Shown: positions 43,895 to 52,581 of the stretch, piece after piece
Layout: each line of letters opens with the position of its first letter
Numbering within the stretch: position 1 is the first letter of the stretch
Assembly: GCA_001544595.2 (NCBI GenBank)
Contig: FCOH02000007.1
Location: 204,920-268,919, forward strand
Source of the DNA: Caballeronia peredens
GTDB lineage: Bacteria; Pseudomonadota; Gammaproteobacteria; Burkholderiales; Burkholderiaceae
Length of the DNA: 64,000 nucleotides
Direction: 5' to 3'
Program-made: the position numbers and the translations under genes
The notes under the pieces: model-generated
Told to the model about the DNA's origin: nothing
The model's input: the letters and a program-made list of their open reading frames with translations, nothing else
Database searches by the model: none

Positions 43895-45274
43895 TTGGAT
43901 ACGCAAAGCCTGAGCCCGCAGACGCTCGCCCCTCGCGCGGCCGCGCCCTTCAATGCGACGCACGAACGCATCGCGCTCGACGATGTTCCGCTGAACCGCT
44001 TTCACGTGAAGATCGCGGGCCTGACGTTCGGCGCGCATTTCACGGAAGGTTATGCGCTCGGCACCATCGGATATGCGCTGACGTCGCTGAACCGGCAGAT
44101 TCCGCTCGATGCGTTCTGGATGGGCCTGCTCGGCTCGTCGGCGCTGATCGGCATCTTCGTCGGCAGTCTCGTGTTCGGTTGGCTCTCCGACAAACTCGGC
44201 CGCCAGAAGATTTTCCTGCTGAGCTTCATCATCATCACCGCGGCCGCGTTCGCGCAGTTCTATGCGACGACACCAGCGATGCTCGTCGGCCTGCGCGTGC
44301 TGATCGGCTTCGGCATGGGCGGCGATTTCGCCGTCGGGCACGCGATCCTCGCCGAGTTCTCGCCGCGCAAGCATCGCGGCACGCTGCTCGGCTCGTTCAG
44401 CGTGATCTGGACCATCGGCTACGTGATCGCCAACGTGCTCGGCATGCATTACGCGGATGCCTCGCCCGATGCATGGCGCTGGCTGCTCGCCTCCGCGGGC
44501 GTGCCGGCGTTTCTCGTGCTGATCATGCGCATCGGCACGCCGGAGTCGCCGCGATGGCTGATGGGCCAGGGCCGCAAGGACGAAGCGATGCGCATCGTGC
44601 TCAAGCACTTCGGCCCGCATGTGACGCTCGGCGCCGACGCCGGCGGCCACGATGCGCCCGCAGGCGGTTTCGCGCGGCTTTTCAAGCCCGATCTGATTCG
44701 CCGCACGATGTTCAACTGCGCGTTCTTCGTGTGCCTCGTGATTCCGTACTTCGCGATCTACACGTTCCTGCCGAGCATTCTGACGGCGATCCGTCTGCCT
44801 GAAGGTTCGGGCGCCGATCTGCTGCTGAACGCGTTTCTGGTGCTCGGCGCGCTGCTCGGCATCTGGCTCACGATCAAGCTGTCGCGGCGTTCGTTCCTGA
44901 TCGGTTCGTTCGCCGTATGCTGCGCGTCGCTGCTTGCGCTGGCCGTGCTGCCGTCATCGGCGAATGTGGGCATGATCGTCGCGTTCGGCATCTTCACGCT
45001 GACGATGTCGGCGTTCTCGAACCTGGTCGGCGTGTTTCCGCCCGAATGCTTTCCGACCGAGGCGCGCGCGTGCGGCGTCGGCTTGTCGATTGCGTGCAGC
45101 CGGCTCGGGTCGGCGGTGGGGACGTTCCTGCTGCCCATCGGCATCGCGCAGGCCGGCATTCAGATGACCATGCTCGCGCTTGCCGCCGTGCTGCTCGTCG
45201 GGATGATCGTATCGATCGCGTGGGCGCCGGAGACGAAGCATCTGACGCTCGCTCAGGCGAGCGGCGGGAAGTAG
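43895..45274 (+). CDS. MFS transporter, sugar/aromatic-acid porter type
   Basis: 459 residues. The start is probably TTG at 43895, five bases after a strong GGAGGAGA; GTG at 43880 would lie upstream of that site. Twelve hydrophobic segments, with FVGSLVFGWLSDKLGRQK, LIGFGMGGDFAVGHAILAEFSPRKHRGTLLG and TPESPRWL, as in the sugar-porter/MHS-like group. It is the probable uptake system for the substrate of the Fae-AKR-ALDH operon. Confidence 0.9.
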   Translation: MDTQSLSPQTLAPRAAAPFNATHERIALDDVPLNRFHVKIAGLTFGAHFTEGYALGTIGYALTSLNRQIPLDAFWMGLLGSSALIGIFVGSLVFGWLSDKLGRQKIFLLSFIIITAAAFAQFYATTPAMLVGLRVLIGFGMGGDFAVGHAILAEFSPRKHRGTLLGSFSVIWTIGYVIANVLGMHYADASPDAWRWLLASAGVPAFLVLIMRIGTPESPRWLMGQGRKDEAMRIVLKHFGPHVTLGADAGGHDAPAGGFARLFKPDLIRRTMFNCAFFVCLVIPYFAIYTFLPSILTAIRLPEGSGADLLLNAFLVLGALLGIWLTIKLSRRSFLIGSFAVCCASLLALAVLPSSANVGMIVAFGIFTLTMSAFSNLVGVFPPECFPTEARACGVGLSIACSRLGSAVGTFLLPIGIAQAGIQMTMLALAAVLLVGMIVSIAWAPETKHLTLAQASGGK

Positions 45275-45280
45275 CGGAAC

Positions 45281-45335
45281 GCAAAGGGCGCGCGGGGAAA
45301 GGCCGGATGAACCTCACTCCCCGCGCGGCTTTTGC
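45281..45335 (+). terminator. Terminator after the MFS gene
   Basis: GCGCGGGG-type left arm (about 45289-45297) pairs with CCCCGCGCG (45319-45327), with CAAA/TTTTG extending the base and a TTTT tract following. It separates the transporter from the next promoter. Confidence 0.75.
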
Positions 45336-45420
45336 GTAGATGGAAAAGACATTCTATTCATTCCCGTCTAATCAAAAATCCTCATCGGCACGACACTCCT
45401 CTCCACGCAATTCGTTTTAC
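45331..45420 (+). promoter_or_regulatory. Duplicated promoter/operator region, copy A
   Basis: A stretch upstream of the SDR gene at 45448 that is collinear, without gaps, with 48431-48520 upstream of a second SDR. TGGAAAAGAC (45341-45350), TCTAATCAA-AATC (around 45367-45380) and CTCCACGCAA (45401-45410) match exactly or nearly so, although the genes they precede are diverged. It probably carries a promoter and a binding site for the LysR regulator at 47500-48411. Confidence 0.75.
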
Positions 45421-45447
45421 ATCCACTACGAATTTGGGAGCAGGAAC

Positions 45448-46305
45448 ATGAGCAACTTCACGAAACAGCCGTTCAAGCGCGTCTGGTTCATCACGGGCGC
45501 GTCGCGCGGTCTGGGCGCGCTGATCGCCCAAGCAGCCATCGACGATGGCAATGCTGTCGTCGCCACCGGCCGCAACGCCGCCGCAATCATCGAGCGGCTT
45601 GGCGAGTCGCCCTCGCTGCTGTCCGTCGCGCTCGACGTGACCGACGAGGCACAGGCCAGGGCAGCCGTCGAAGCTGCCGTCGAAAAATTCGGCCGCATCG
45701 ATGTGCTGGTCAACAACGCGGGCTTCGGATTGCTCGCCGCCGTCGAGGAATCGAGCGACGCAGACGTACGCCGCATCTACGAGACCAATGTCTTCGGCTT
45801 GCTCAACGTGACGCGCTCCGTGCTTCCGGTGATGCGCAAACAGCGCTCGGGCCATGTGATCAACACCTCGTCGATCGTCGGATATCAGGCGGCAGCAGGG
45901 GTCGGCGTGTATAGCTCGACCAAGTTCGCCGTCGAAGGCATCACGGAAGCATTGCACGCGGAACTCAAGCCGCTCGGCGTTTACGCAACGCTTATCGAAC
46001 CGGGCTTCTTCCGCACGGACTTTCTGGATGCGTCGTCGCTCGTCGTCGGGAAAAACATCATCGACGACTATGCGGACACGTCGGGCAAGCTGCGTCGTCT
46101 GGCAGTCGAAATCAATCACAATCAGCCGGGTGATCCGGCAAAACTCGCCGCGGCACTCGTCAGGCTCGCCGACGCGCCCGAGCCGCCGCTGCGTTTGCCG
46201 CTCGGCACCGACACGCTCAAGGCGATTGCGGAAAAGAACGCCTACGTGACGGCGGAAACCGAAACGTGGAAGGCTTTGTCGGCATCCACCGACTTTCCGG
46301 CCTGA
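45448..46305 (+). CDS. SDR-family oxidoreductase
   Basis: 285 residues from ATG 45448. Classical SDR: TGASRGLGALIA cofactor loop, ATGRN after beta 2 (NADP-type Arg), LVNNAGFG, Ser in NTSSIVGYQ and YSSTKFAVEG (Tyr-x3-Lys). The C-terminal extension (DYADTSGKLRRLAVEINHNQPGDPAKLAAALVRLAD) is common in SDRs of plant-type ketoreductase groups. It is followed by a luciferase-like oxidoreductase and, beyond it, a LysR regulator. Confidence 0.93.
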   Translation: MSNFTKQPFKRVWFITGASRGLGALIAQAAIDDGNAVVATGRNAAAIIERLGESPSLLSVALDVTDEAQARAAVEAAVEKFGRIDVLVNNAGFGLLAAVEESSDADVRRIYETNVFGLLNVTRSVLPVMRKQRSGHVINTSSIVGYQAAAGVGVYSSTKFAVEGITEALHAELKPLGVYATLIEPGFFRTDFLDASSLVVGKNIIDDYADTSGKLRRLAVEINHNQPGDPAKLAAALVRLADAPEPPLRLPLGTDTLKAIAEKNAYVTAETETWKALSASTDFPA

Positions 46306-46460
46306 AGGATTCGAGCGGACATCGATCAGATCAACGTAGAACGGCGACGGTGCTGCACTCGAAATCGATCGACGTCCACGCAAAGCTCGATGCAAGCGAC
46401 ATCAGCACGACTCGTGCAAGATGATGTCACTGTCCACCCACGCATTCGCACGACGCTTGA

Positions 46461-47483
46461 ATGAAAAAGATCGGTTTTCTCTCGTTTGGCCACTGGAGCG
46501 CTTCGCGACATTCGCTGGCGCGTTCGGCGTCCGATGTCCTGCTGCAATCCATCGACCTTGCCGTCGCTGCCGAGGGGCTCGGCGCCGATGGCGCGTTTTT
46601 CCGCGTGCATCATTTCGCGCGACAGCTCGCGTCGCCCTTTCCGCTGCTTGCCGCGGTCGGCGCCAAGACCAGCCGCATCGAAATCGGAACCGCAGTCATC
46701 GACATGCGTTACGAAAACCCGCTCTATATGGCGGAAGATGCCGGCGCGGCCGATCTGATCGCGGGCGGGCGTCTGCAACTCGGCATCAGCCGGGGCTCCG
46801 GAGAACAGGTGATCGACGGCTGGCGTCACTTCGGTTACACGCCGGGCGAGGGCGAGACACATGCGGATCTTGCGCGGCGCCACACGGAAGTGTTTTACGA
46901 AGTGCTGCGCGGCGAAGGTTTCGCGCAGCCGAATCCGAGACCGATGTTTGCAAACCCGCCGGGTCTGCTTCGCGTCGAGCCTCATTCGGAAGGGCTTCGC
47001 GACCGGATCTGGTGGGGATCGGGCTCCGATGCGACAGCGGTCTGGGCCGCCAGGATGGGCATGAACCTTCAGTGCTCGACGCTGAAAAACGATGAGTCCG
47101 GACGCCCGCTTCACGTTCAGCAGGCAGAGCAGATTCGCGCTTACCGGCAGGCCTGGAAAGAAGCCGGACACGCTCGCGAACCGCGCGTGTCGGTCAGCCG
47201 GAGCATTTTTGCGCTGATGAACGATCGCGACCGCATGTATTTCGGGCGCGAGCCGAACAGCGACGACACGATCGGCCTGCTCGACGACAACATCCGCACG
47301 ATTTTCGGGCGCAATTATGCGGCGGAGCCTGATGCGCTCGTGGCGCAACTTGCAACGGACGAGGCCATCGCGGAAGCCGACACGCTTCTGCTGACCGTGC
47401 CGAATCAACTGGGCGTGGAGTACTGCGCGCACGTCATCGAATCGATCCTGACGCACGTTGCCCCGGCGCTGGGCTGGCGTTAG
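46461..47483 (+). CDS. Luciferase-like (LLM class) flavin-dependent oxidoreductase
   Basis: 340 residues, TIM-barrel flavoprotein of the bacterial luciferase family: AVAAEGLGADGAFFRVHHFARQLASPFPLLAAVGAKTSRIEIGTAVIDMRYENPLYMAEDAGAADLIAGGRLQLGISRGS-type order, with GISRGSGEQVIDGWRHFGY and IWWGSGSDATAVWAARMGMN. It uses FMN (reduced) or F420-like flavin to oxidise an unknown organic compound. It is probably cotranscribed with the SDR upstream. Confidence 0.88.
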   Translation: MKKIGFLSFGHWSASRHSLARSASDVLLQSIDLAVAAEGLGADGAFFRVHHFARQLASPFPLLAAVGAKTSRIEIGTAVIDMRYENPLYMAEDAGAADLIAGGRLQLGISRGSGEQVIDGWRHFGYTPGEGETHADLARRHTEVFYEVLRGEGFAQPNPRPMFANPPGLLRVEPHSEGLRDRIWWGSGSDATAVWAARMGMNLQCSTLKNDESGRPLHVQQAEQIRAYRQAWKEAGHAREPRVSVSRSIFALMNDRDRMYFGREPNSDDTIGLLDDNIRTIFGRNYAAEPDALVAQLATDEAIAEADTLLLTVPNQLGVEYCAHVIESILTHVAPALGWR

Positions 47484-47499
47484 CGCGCGATTGCCCGCT

Positions 47500-48411
47500 T
47501 TATCGCAATGGAAGCCAGAGCGGGCCTTCCCATGCCTTGAGCGCGTCGAGAAACGCTTTCAGCCTCGACGGCATGAAGCGCCGCGTCGGATACACGGCAT
47601 GCACGAATATTTCCGGTGACGCCCATTCAGGCAACACGCGAACCAGCTCGCCACTCGCGATATGCGGATCGCAATAGCTCGACGGCACGAGCGCGATGCC
47701 GTGCCCGTGAAGCGCAAATGCACTGACGATGTGAAAGTCGCGCGCGGCGACCGGACCCGTCACGTGCACTTTGGCCGATTTTCGACCACTGACCAGATGC
47801 CATTCCGTTTCGTTGTTCCGGGCATTGATCAGCACGCATGGATGCTGGCTGAGTTCGTCGGGCCGTGACGGCAGCGCGTGATTGCGTGCGTATTCGGCGG
47901 ACGCGACGAGCTTGCGGACACTTCTTCCGACGCGTTGTGCGACGAGGCTCGAGTCTCGCAAGTCGCCGAAGCGGATCGCGACATCGACGTTTTCGGCGAT
48001 CAGGTCCAGGAACGTATTCGTGAAGTAGAGATCGACCTGAATCTGCGGATAGTCGTTCAGAAATCCCGACAGGAATCCATAAAACGACGCCTGCTCGAGC
48101 ATCACGGGACCGGAAATCCGTAGCAGACCTTCCGGCTTCTTTTGCGTCTGGGTGATCACGCGTTCCGCGTCATACAGATGACTCAGCGGCTCACTGCATT
48201 GATCGAAATAGGCTCGCCCCTGCGCGGTCAGGCTGAGCTTGCGGGTCGTGCGCTGCAGAAGCGTCACGCCAAGGCGTTCTTCGAGTGCGGTCACCTTGCG
48301 GCTCACGGTCGAGACGGGCATGCCGAGCGCACGCGCAGCCCGGCTGAAGCTCTCGAACTGCGCGACGCGGACAAACACGGCGATATCGTTCAGGTCGGCC
48401 AGTTCGGTCAT
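47500..48411 (-). CDS. LysR-family regulator
   Basis: 303 residues. The N-terminal helix-turn-helix (VRVAQFESFSRAARALGMPVSTVSRKVTALEERLGVTLLQRTTRKLSLT) is followed by the effector domain (EGLLRISGPVMLEQASFYGFL, NVDVAIRFGDLRDSSLVAQRVG). It is divergent from the SDR at 48534. The duplicated promoter block lies between the two and again in front of the SDR at 45448, which suggests one regulator controls both. Confidence 0.93.
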   Translation of the reverse strand: MTELADLNDIAVFVRVAQFESFSRAARALGMPVSTVSRKVTALEERLGVTLLQRTTRKLSLTAQGRAYFDQCSEPLSHLYDAERVITQTQKKPEGLLRISGPVMLEQASFYGFLSGFLNDYPQIQVDLYFTNTFLDLIAENVDVAIRFGDLRDSSLVAQRVGRSVRKLVASAEYARNHALPSRPDELSQHPCVLINARNNETEWHLVSGRKSAKVHVTGPVAARDFHIVSAFALHGHGIALVPSSYCDPHIASGELVRVLPEWASPEIFVHAVYPTRRFMPSRLKAFLDALKAWEGPLWLPLR

Positions 48412-48430
48412 GTGAGGCTCGTCGCGGGCT

Positions 48431-48520
48431 TTTGCATGAGTGGAAAAGACATTCCATATATTCCAGTCTAATCAAGAATCTCGCGCTGAGCGAAAGTTCT
48501 CTCCACGCAATTCAATCCCC
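48431..48520 (+). promoter_or_regulatory. Duplicated promoter/operator region, copy B
   Basis: This region lies in the divergent interval between the LysR start (48411) and the SDR start (48534). It matches copy A at 45331-45420 with identical spacing: TGGAAAAGAC at 48441-48450, TTCCAGTCTAATCAAGAATC at 48461-48480 and CTCCACGCAA at 48501-48510. ATTCC occurs twice, nine bases apart (48451 and 48460), as in some regulator sites. Confidence 0.75.
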
Positions 48521-48533
48521 TCGGAGAGAAATC

Positions 48534-49265
48534 ATGGCTAACAAAGTCGTCGTCATTACCGGTGCTTCCAGCGGAATCGGTGAAGCCACCGCCAGGCTCC
48601 TCGCCTCGAAAGGCGCCATCGTCGCACTGGCCGCCCGCAGACTCGGCCAACTTCAGCACATTGCCGCCGAAATCCAGGCAAAGGGCGGCACCGCGTCCGT
48701 TCATCAGGTCGATGTGACGGATCAGGCTCAGGTCGAACGCCTGATCAGCGATGTCGTGTCGCAACACGGCCGCCTCGACGTGATGGTGAACAACGCAGGC
48801 CTGATGGCGATCGCGCCCCTGTCGCTGCGCAAGACAGAGGAATGGGACCGCATGATCGACATCAACATCAAAGGTCTTCTCTACGGTGTCGCGGCGGCGT
48901 TACCGGTATTCGAACGGCAGCAATCCGGGCATTTCGTGAATATCGCGTCGGTGGTGGGCCTGAAGGTCTTCAGCCCCGGAGGCACGGTGTATTCAGGCAC
49001 CAAGTTCGCGGTCCGCGCCATTTCCGAGGGCTTGCGTCACGAGGTCGGCGGCCACATTCGCACGACCGTGATTTCCCCGGGCGCGATCGACACCGAACTG
49101 AAGTTCGGTTCCGGCCATGACGACAGCCGCAACTTCGTCGTCGATTTCTACAAGATGGCCATTCCCGCCGACGCCATCGCGCAAGCCATCGCCTATGCGG
49201 TCGAACAGCCGCATTCGGTCGACGTCAACGAGATCGTGATTCGTCCCACCGTGCAGGATTTCTGA
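48534..49265 (+). CDS. SDR-family oxidoreductase
   Basis: 243 residues from ATG 48534 (GGAGAGAA site). TGASSGIGEATA loop, AARR after beta 2 (NADP preference), VNNAGLMA, Ser in NIASVVG and YSGTKFAVRA; the ending IVIRPTVQDF is typical of YdfG-like SDRs. Paralogous in type to the SDR at 45448 and preceded by the same promoter block. Confidence 0.93.
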   Translation: MANKVVVITGASSGIGEATARLLASKGAIVALAARRLGQLQHIAAEIQAKGGTASVHQVDVTDQAQVERLISDVVSQHGRLDVMVNNAGLMAIAPLSLRKTEEWDRMIDINIKGLLYGVAAALPVFERQQSGHFVNIASVVGLKVFSPGGTVYSGTKFAVRAISEGLRHEVGGHIRTTVISPGAIDTELKFGSGHDDSRNFVVDFYKMAIPADAIAQAIAYAVEQPHSVDVNEIVIRPTVQDF

Positions 49266-49452
49266 GGATCGGCAACGCCTTTACCGGCATTCGGCCGGCG
49301 GGCAGGACGGACGGTGACGCGTCGTCGCCCGCCGAGTCCGGTTGGACGCTTTTTGGTTCGAGTCGAGCGACGTTCGGCGATGAAACACCCGTCACTCGAC
49401 CTGCTTTGAAATCGCGTACGCGAATTCAAATGACTTTATCGAGGACATCATC

Positions 49453-50652
49453 ATGCCTGCTGCAGTGTTTTCTCTGGCGTTCGCGGCCTTCGCGATCGGA
49501 ACGACGGAATTCGTCATCGTCGGCTTGTTGCCCGACATAGGAAAGGCCTTCGGAATCTCCGTAGCGACGGCCGGATTGCTGGTGAGTTTCTACGCGCTGG
49601 CCATCACGATCGGCACGCCGTTAGTCTCCGCCGTGACCGCACGGCTGCCTCGCAGGGCATTGCTTCTTGCCCTCATGGCGCTCTTCACGCTCTGCAATCT
49701 CGCCGCGGGACTCTCGGGAGCGTTTCCGGCCCTGCTCGCGATTCGGATCGTCATGGCCGTCGCGCACGGTGTTTTCTTCGGCCTGGGGACGACCGTCGCG
49801 ATGTCGCTCGTGCCGCAAGAGAAGTCGGGCAGAGCGGTTGCCGTCATGGTCAGCGGCCTGACTGTGGCGATGGTGACCGGCGTACCCGGCGGCACGTGGC
49901 TCGGCGATCTGATGAACTGGCGGCTTCCCTTTCTCGTCGTGGCGGCAATGGGCGCCCTGGCGACGGTCGGACTCTGGCGGCTCCTGCCCGCGCTCTCGTC
50001 GCAGCGCAGTTCCGGCAACGTCTTCTCGCAGCTTGCTCTGCTCAAGAACGGCGCGCTGATGCCGCTTTACGTGATGGCCGCGCTCGGCATGGGCGCAACG
50101 TTCGCCGTGTTCACGTATCTGTCGCCATTGCTGACCCATATCACGGGTCTGAACAGTAACGGCGTGACGCTGGGTTTGATGGTCTTCGGTCTGGGCTCGG
50201 TGATCGGGACTATCGGCGGCGGCCGCCTTTCTGATCGATATGGGCCGAAGCTCAGCATGAACATCGCATTGGCGGGGCTCGCCATGTCGGTAGCGACGCT
50301 GTGGGTCACCGCGCATCAGCCCGTTCTGGTCATGATCAATCTGTTTGTCTGGGGCGCGTTCGCCTTCGCCGTTCCGCCGATCATGCAGGCCACCGTCGTT
50401 CTGATCGCACGACGCGTGGCGCCTCGGGCCGTCGGTACGGCCTCCGGGCTCAATGTCGCGGCGTTCAACCTGGGAATCTCCGGCGGCTCTTTCCTTGGCG
50501 GACTCGCCTTGGCAGGCGCGCACGTCCTCGCGACGGTCTACGTCGGCGTGGCGCTGGCGGCCGCAGGGCTGGCTGTCGTCGCGATGTATCGATGGTCCGC
50601 GCGTCCTTCCGCCGCGGCGCCCCGCAACGCGCTCGAAGAGTGCCGCACCTGA
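49453..50652 (+). CDS. MFS transporter, DHA1 (drug/arabinose efflux-like) family
   Basis: 399 residues, 12 hydrophobic segments: FAIGTTEFVIVGLLPDIGKAFGIS in TM1, SVTARLPRRALLL-type loop, RIVMAVAHGVFFGLGTTVAMSLVPQEKSGRAVAVMVSGLTVAMVTGVPGGTWLG-type motif-C region. This is the AraJ/YdhP/Bcr branch, exporting drugs or sugars. Its nearness to the SDR and HAD genes may be functional, but they are separated by 188 and 110 bp. Confidence 0.92.
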   Translation: MPAAVFSLAFAAFAIGTTEFVIVGLLPDIGKAFGISVATAGLLVSFYALAITIGTPLVSAVTARLPRRALLLALMALFTLCNLAAGLSGAFPALLAIRIVMAVAHGVFFGLGTTVAMSLVPQEKSGRAVAVMVSGLTVAMVTGVPGGTWLGDLMNWRLPFLVVAAMGALATVGLWRLLPALSSQRSSGNVFSQLALLKNGALMPLYVMAALGMGATFAVFTYLSPLLTHITGLNSNGVTLGLMVFGLGSVIGTIGGGRLSDRYGPKLSMNIALAGLAMSVATLWVTAHQPVLVMINLFVWGAFAFAVPPIMQATVVLIARRVAPRAVGTASGLNVAAFNLGISGGSFLGGLALAGAHVLATVYVGVALAAAGLAVVAMYRWSARPSAAAPRNALEECRT

Positions 50653-50762
50653 TCAACGGCGCGGCAGCGGTATGCGTGAACGCGTTCCGCCCGCGCACCA
50701 AACGCTTTGCAGTCTCGCCGTCCGGGTCGATATGGCCGGCGGCCGCGACACCGAACCATGCA

Positions 50763-51641
50763 ATGAGTCACATCATGAATCCATCACATCCGCAATTGAT
50801 TGAGCCGGGAAGACGACGCTTCGTGCAACTGCTCGCATCGCTGCCGTTCGTCGCGAGCACTGCATTCGCGCATGCGCAATCGACGATACCGTCCGGTACC
50901 GTAATGACGACCGCAACGCGGCCGATTCGGCCCAAGGCCCTGGTCTTCGACATGCAAGGCACCGTCTTCGACTTCTATGATCCGATGATGCGTGAACTTG
51001 CCCGGATTCCGTCCATCGCATCGCACGCTCAGGACTGGTCGACCTTCGCCGGCAGATGGAGTGCGTCGGCACACGACGCTATCGTCGAGATCTCGGCCGG
51101 TCGCAGGCCGTGGCGACCCAACAGCGCCGTCTATGCAGATGTATTGAGCCCGTTGCTCTCGCGCTATCCGGGCGGAAATACGCTTTCCGACAACGACAAG
51201 GCCCGATTGCTCGGCGTCTGGGGGAAGATGCAGCCGTGGGACGATTCGGCGGCGGGCTTGACATCGCTGCGCGAAGCGTTCGTGATCGCGACGCTGACAA
51301 ACGCGTCGATGGCTGGCATGATCGCGCTCGTCAAACGCGAGAACCTCCCGTTCGATGCCATCCTCACCGGTGAACTGGTTCACGCGTTCAAGCCTGATCC
51401 GCGCGTCTACCGGCTCGCATCCGATTATCTCGGCTTTGCACCCGGCGAAATTCTGATGGTGTCCGCTCACAAATGGGATTTGATGGCGGCAAAGCGCAGC
51501 GGCCTGCTCACGGCATTCGTTCCGCGTCCCTATGAAAACGGGCCCGCGACCAGGGCGGATACGTCGCCCGAGCCGTACATCGACGTCACCGCGTCGAATC
51601 TGCCGCAACTCGCCTCGCTTTTGAGCGTCGGCCAGAGTTGA
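50763..51641 (+). CDS. Exported HAD-superfamily protein, haloacid dehalogenase type II-like
   Basis: 292 residues (a second ATG at 50775 is possible). A Tat-like signal GRRRFVQLLASLPFVASTAFAHA lies at about residues 17-39. The HAD domain shows nucleophile motif VFDMQGTVFDFYD (DxxGT), ATLTNAS (motif II), a Lys in HAFKPDPRVY (motif III) and MVSAHKWDLMAAKR (motif IV). Type II haloacid dehalogenases have this order, but the residue after the nucleophile is Met-Gln instead of the usual Ala/Val-Tyr. Most relatives are cytoplasmic, so a Tat signal is unusual. Convergent with LysR at 51652. Confidence 0.85.
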   Translation: MSHIMNPSHPQLIEPGRRRFVQLLASLPFVASTAFAHAQSTIPSGTVMTTATRPIRPKALVFDMQGTVFDFYDPMMRELARIPSIASHAQDWSTFAGRWSASAHDAIVEISAGRRPWRPNSAVYADVLSPLLSRYPGGNTLSDNDKARLLGVWGKMQPWDDSAAGLTSLREAFVIATLTNASMAGMIALVKRENLPFDAILTGELVHAFKPDPRVYRLASDYLGFAPGEILMVSAHKWDLMAAKRSGLLTAFVPRPYENGPATRADTSPEPYIDVTASNLPQLASLLSVGQS

Positions 51642-51651
51642 TCGGTCGGCA

Positions 51652-52533
51652 TCACGGCTGCACGGCCTTCGCTCCCTCGCCGCGCAGCCATTCCGCGAAG
51701 GCCTGCACGCTGTCTTCGCCCGCATGCGACGACGCGATATCGAGCCAGTAGCCATACGGCCCCGTCGATTCCACCGGCGACAACTGCACCAGCGCGCCGT
51801 CGTGCAGTTCATCGGCGATCATGTTGCGGTCCACCACGGCGAGTCCCGAACCCGCGAGCGCCGCATGAATCGCCTGATCGAGCGTCGAGAACTCGATGCC
51901 GTTCGCGGCATACTCGCGCGACAGTCCCGCCGCATCGAGCCAGTTGGGCCAGAGCGTGAGCCGTGCATCGTTGTGCAGCACATGCAAGGTGGGCACGCGG
52001 GCGAGCAGCGTTTCGACGGCCTGCCCCGCGAACTTCATCGCGCCGACCAGCACATGCCGCTCGATGAACAGCAGTTCCGAACGATGATCCGCCCGCGCTT
52101 CGTAGCCGAAGCGAATGCAGCAATGCCGATCCTCGACGATATCGGTGCGCACGGAAAGATCGATGTCGGGCACGGCGTCCATCAGCGAGCCGAGCCGCGG
52201 CGAGAGCCAGCGCGTCGCGAAGGTCGGCGGCGCGGTCACTGTCAGGCGCTTGCGCTCGCCGGGCTTCGCGGCCGACAGCGCGCGCGTCACCCGCTCGATC
52301 GAATCGAACGCCTCCGACAGACACGCGAGCAGTTCTTCGCCCTGCTTCGTCAGGCGAATGCCTTTGTGATCGCGATCGAAAAGCTTCGTGCCGAGCGCGT
52401 CTTCGAGCAGGCGGATCTGCCGGCTGACTGCGCCAGGCGTCACGCACAGCGCGGTCGCTGACTTGTTGAAGCTCATGTGGCGCGCGCTTTCCTCGAAAAA
52501 GCGCAACGCGGTGAGGGATGGCAGGCGGCGCAC
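51652..52533 (-). CDS. LysR-family (GcvA-like) regulator
   Basis: 293 residues. Helix-turn-helix: LPSLTALRFFEESARHMSFNKSATALCVTPGAVSRQIRLLEDALGTKLFDRD, with effector-domain motifs WLSPRLGSLMDAVPDIDLSVRTD and IAAALAGSGLAVVDRNMIADEL-like (here AIHAALAGSGLAVVDRNM). Closely similar in type to the next LysR (52582), and the two are on the same strand 48 bp apart, so they are a tandem pair. Target unknown. Confidence 0.93.
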   Translation of the reverse strand: MRRLPSLTALRFFEESARHMSFNKSATALCVTPGAVSRQIRLLEDALGTKLFDRDHKGIRLTKQGEELLACLSEAFDSIERVTRALSAAKPGERKRLTVTAPPTFATRWLSPRLGSLMDAVPDIDLSVRTDIVEDRHCCIRFGYEARADHRSELLFIERHVLVGAMKFAGQAVETLLARVPTLHVLHNDARLTLWPNWLDAAGLSREYAANGIEFSTLDQAIHAALAGSGLAVVDRNMIADELHDGALVQLSPVESTGPYGYWLDIASSHAGEDSVQAFAEWLRGEGAKAVQP

Positions 52534-52581
52534 GGTTGTCTCCTTCGTCTGTTTTTTTCGCGGCTGCGGCGCACCGACAGT

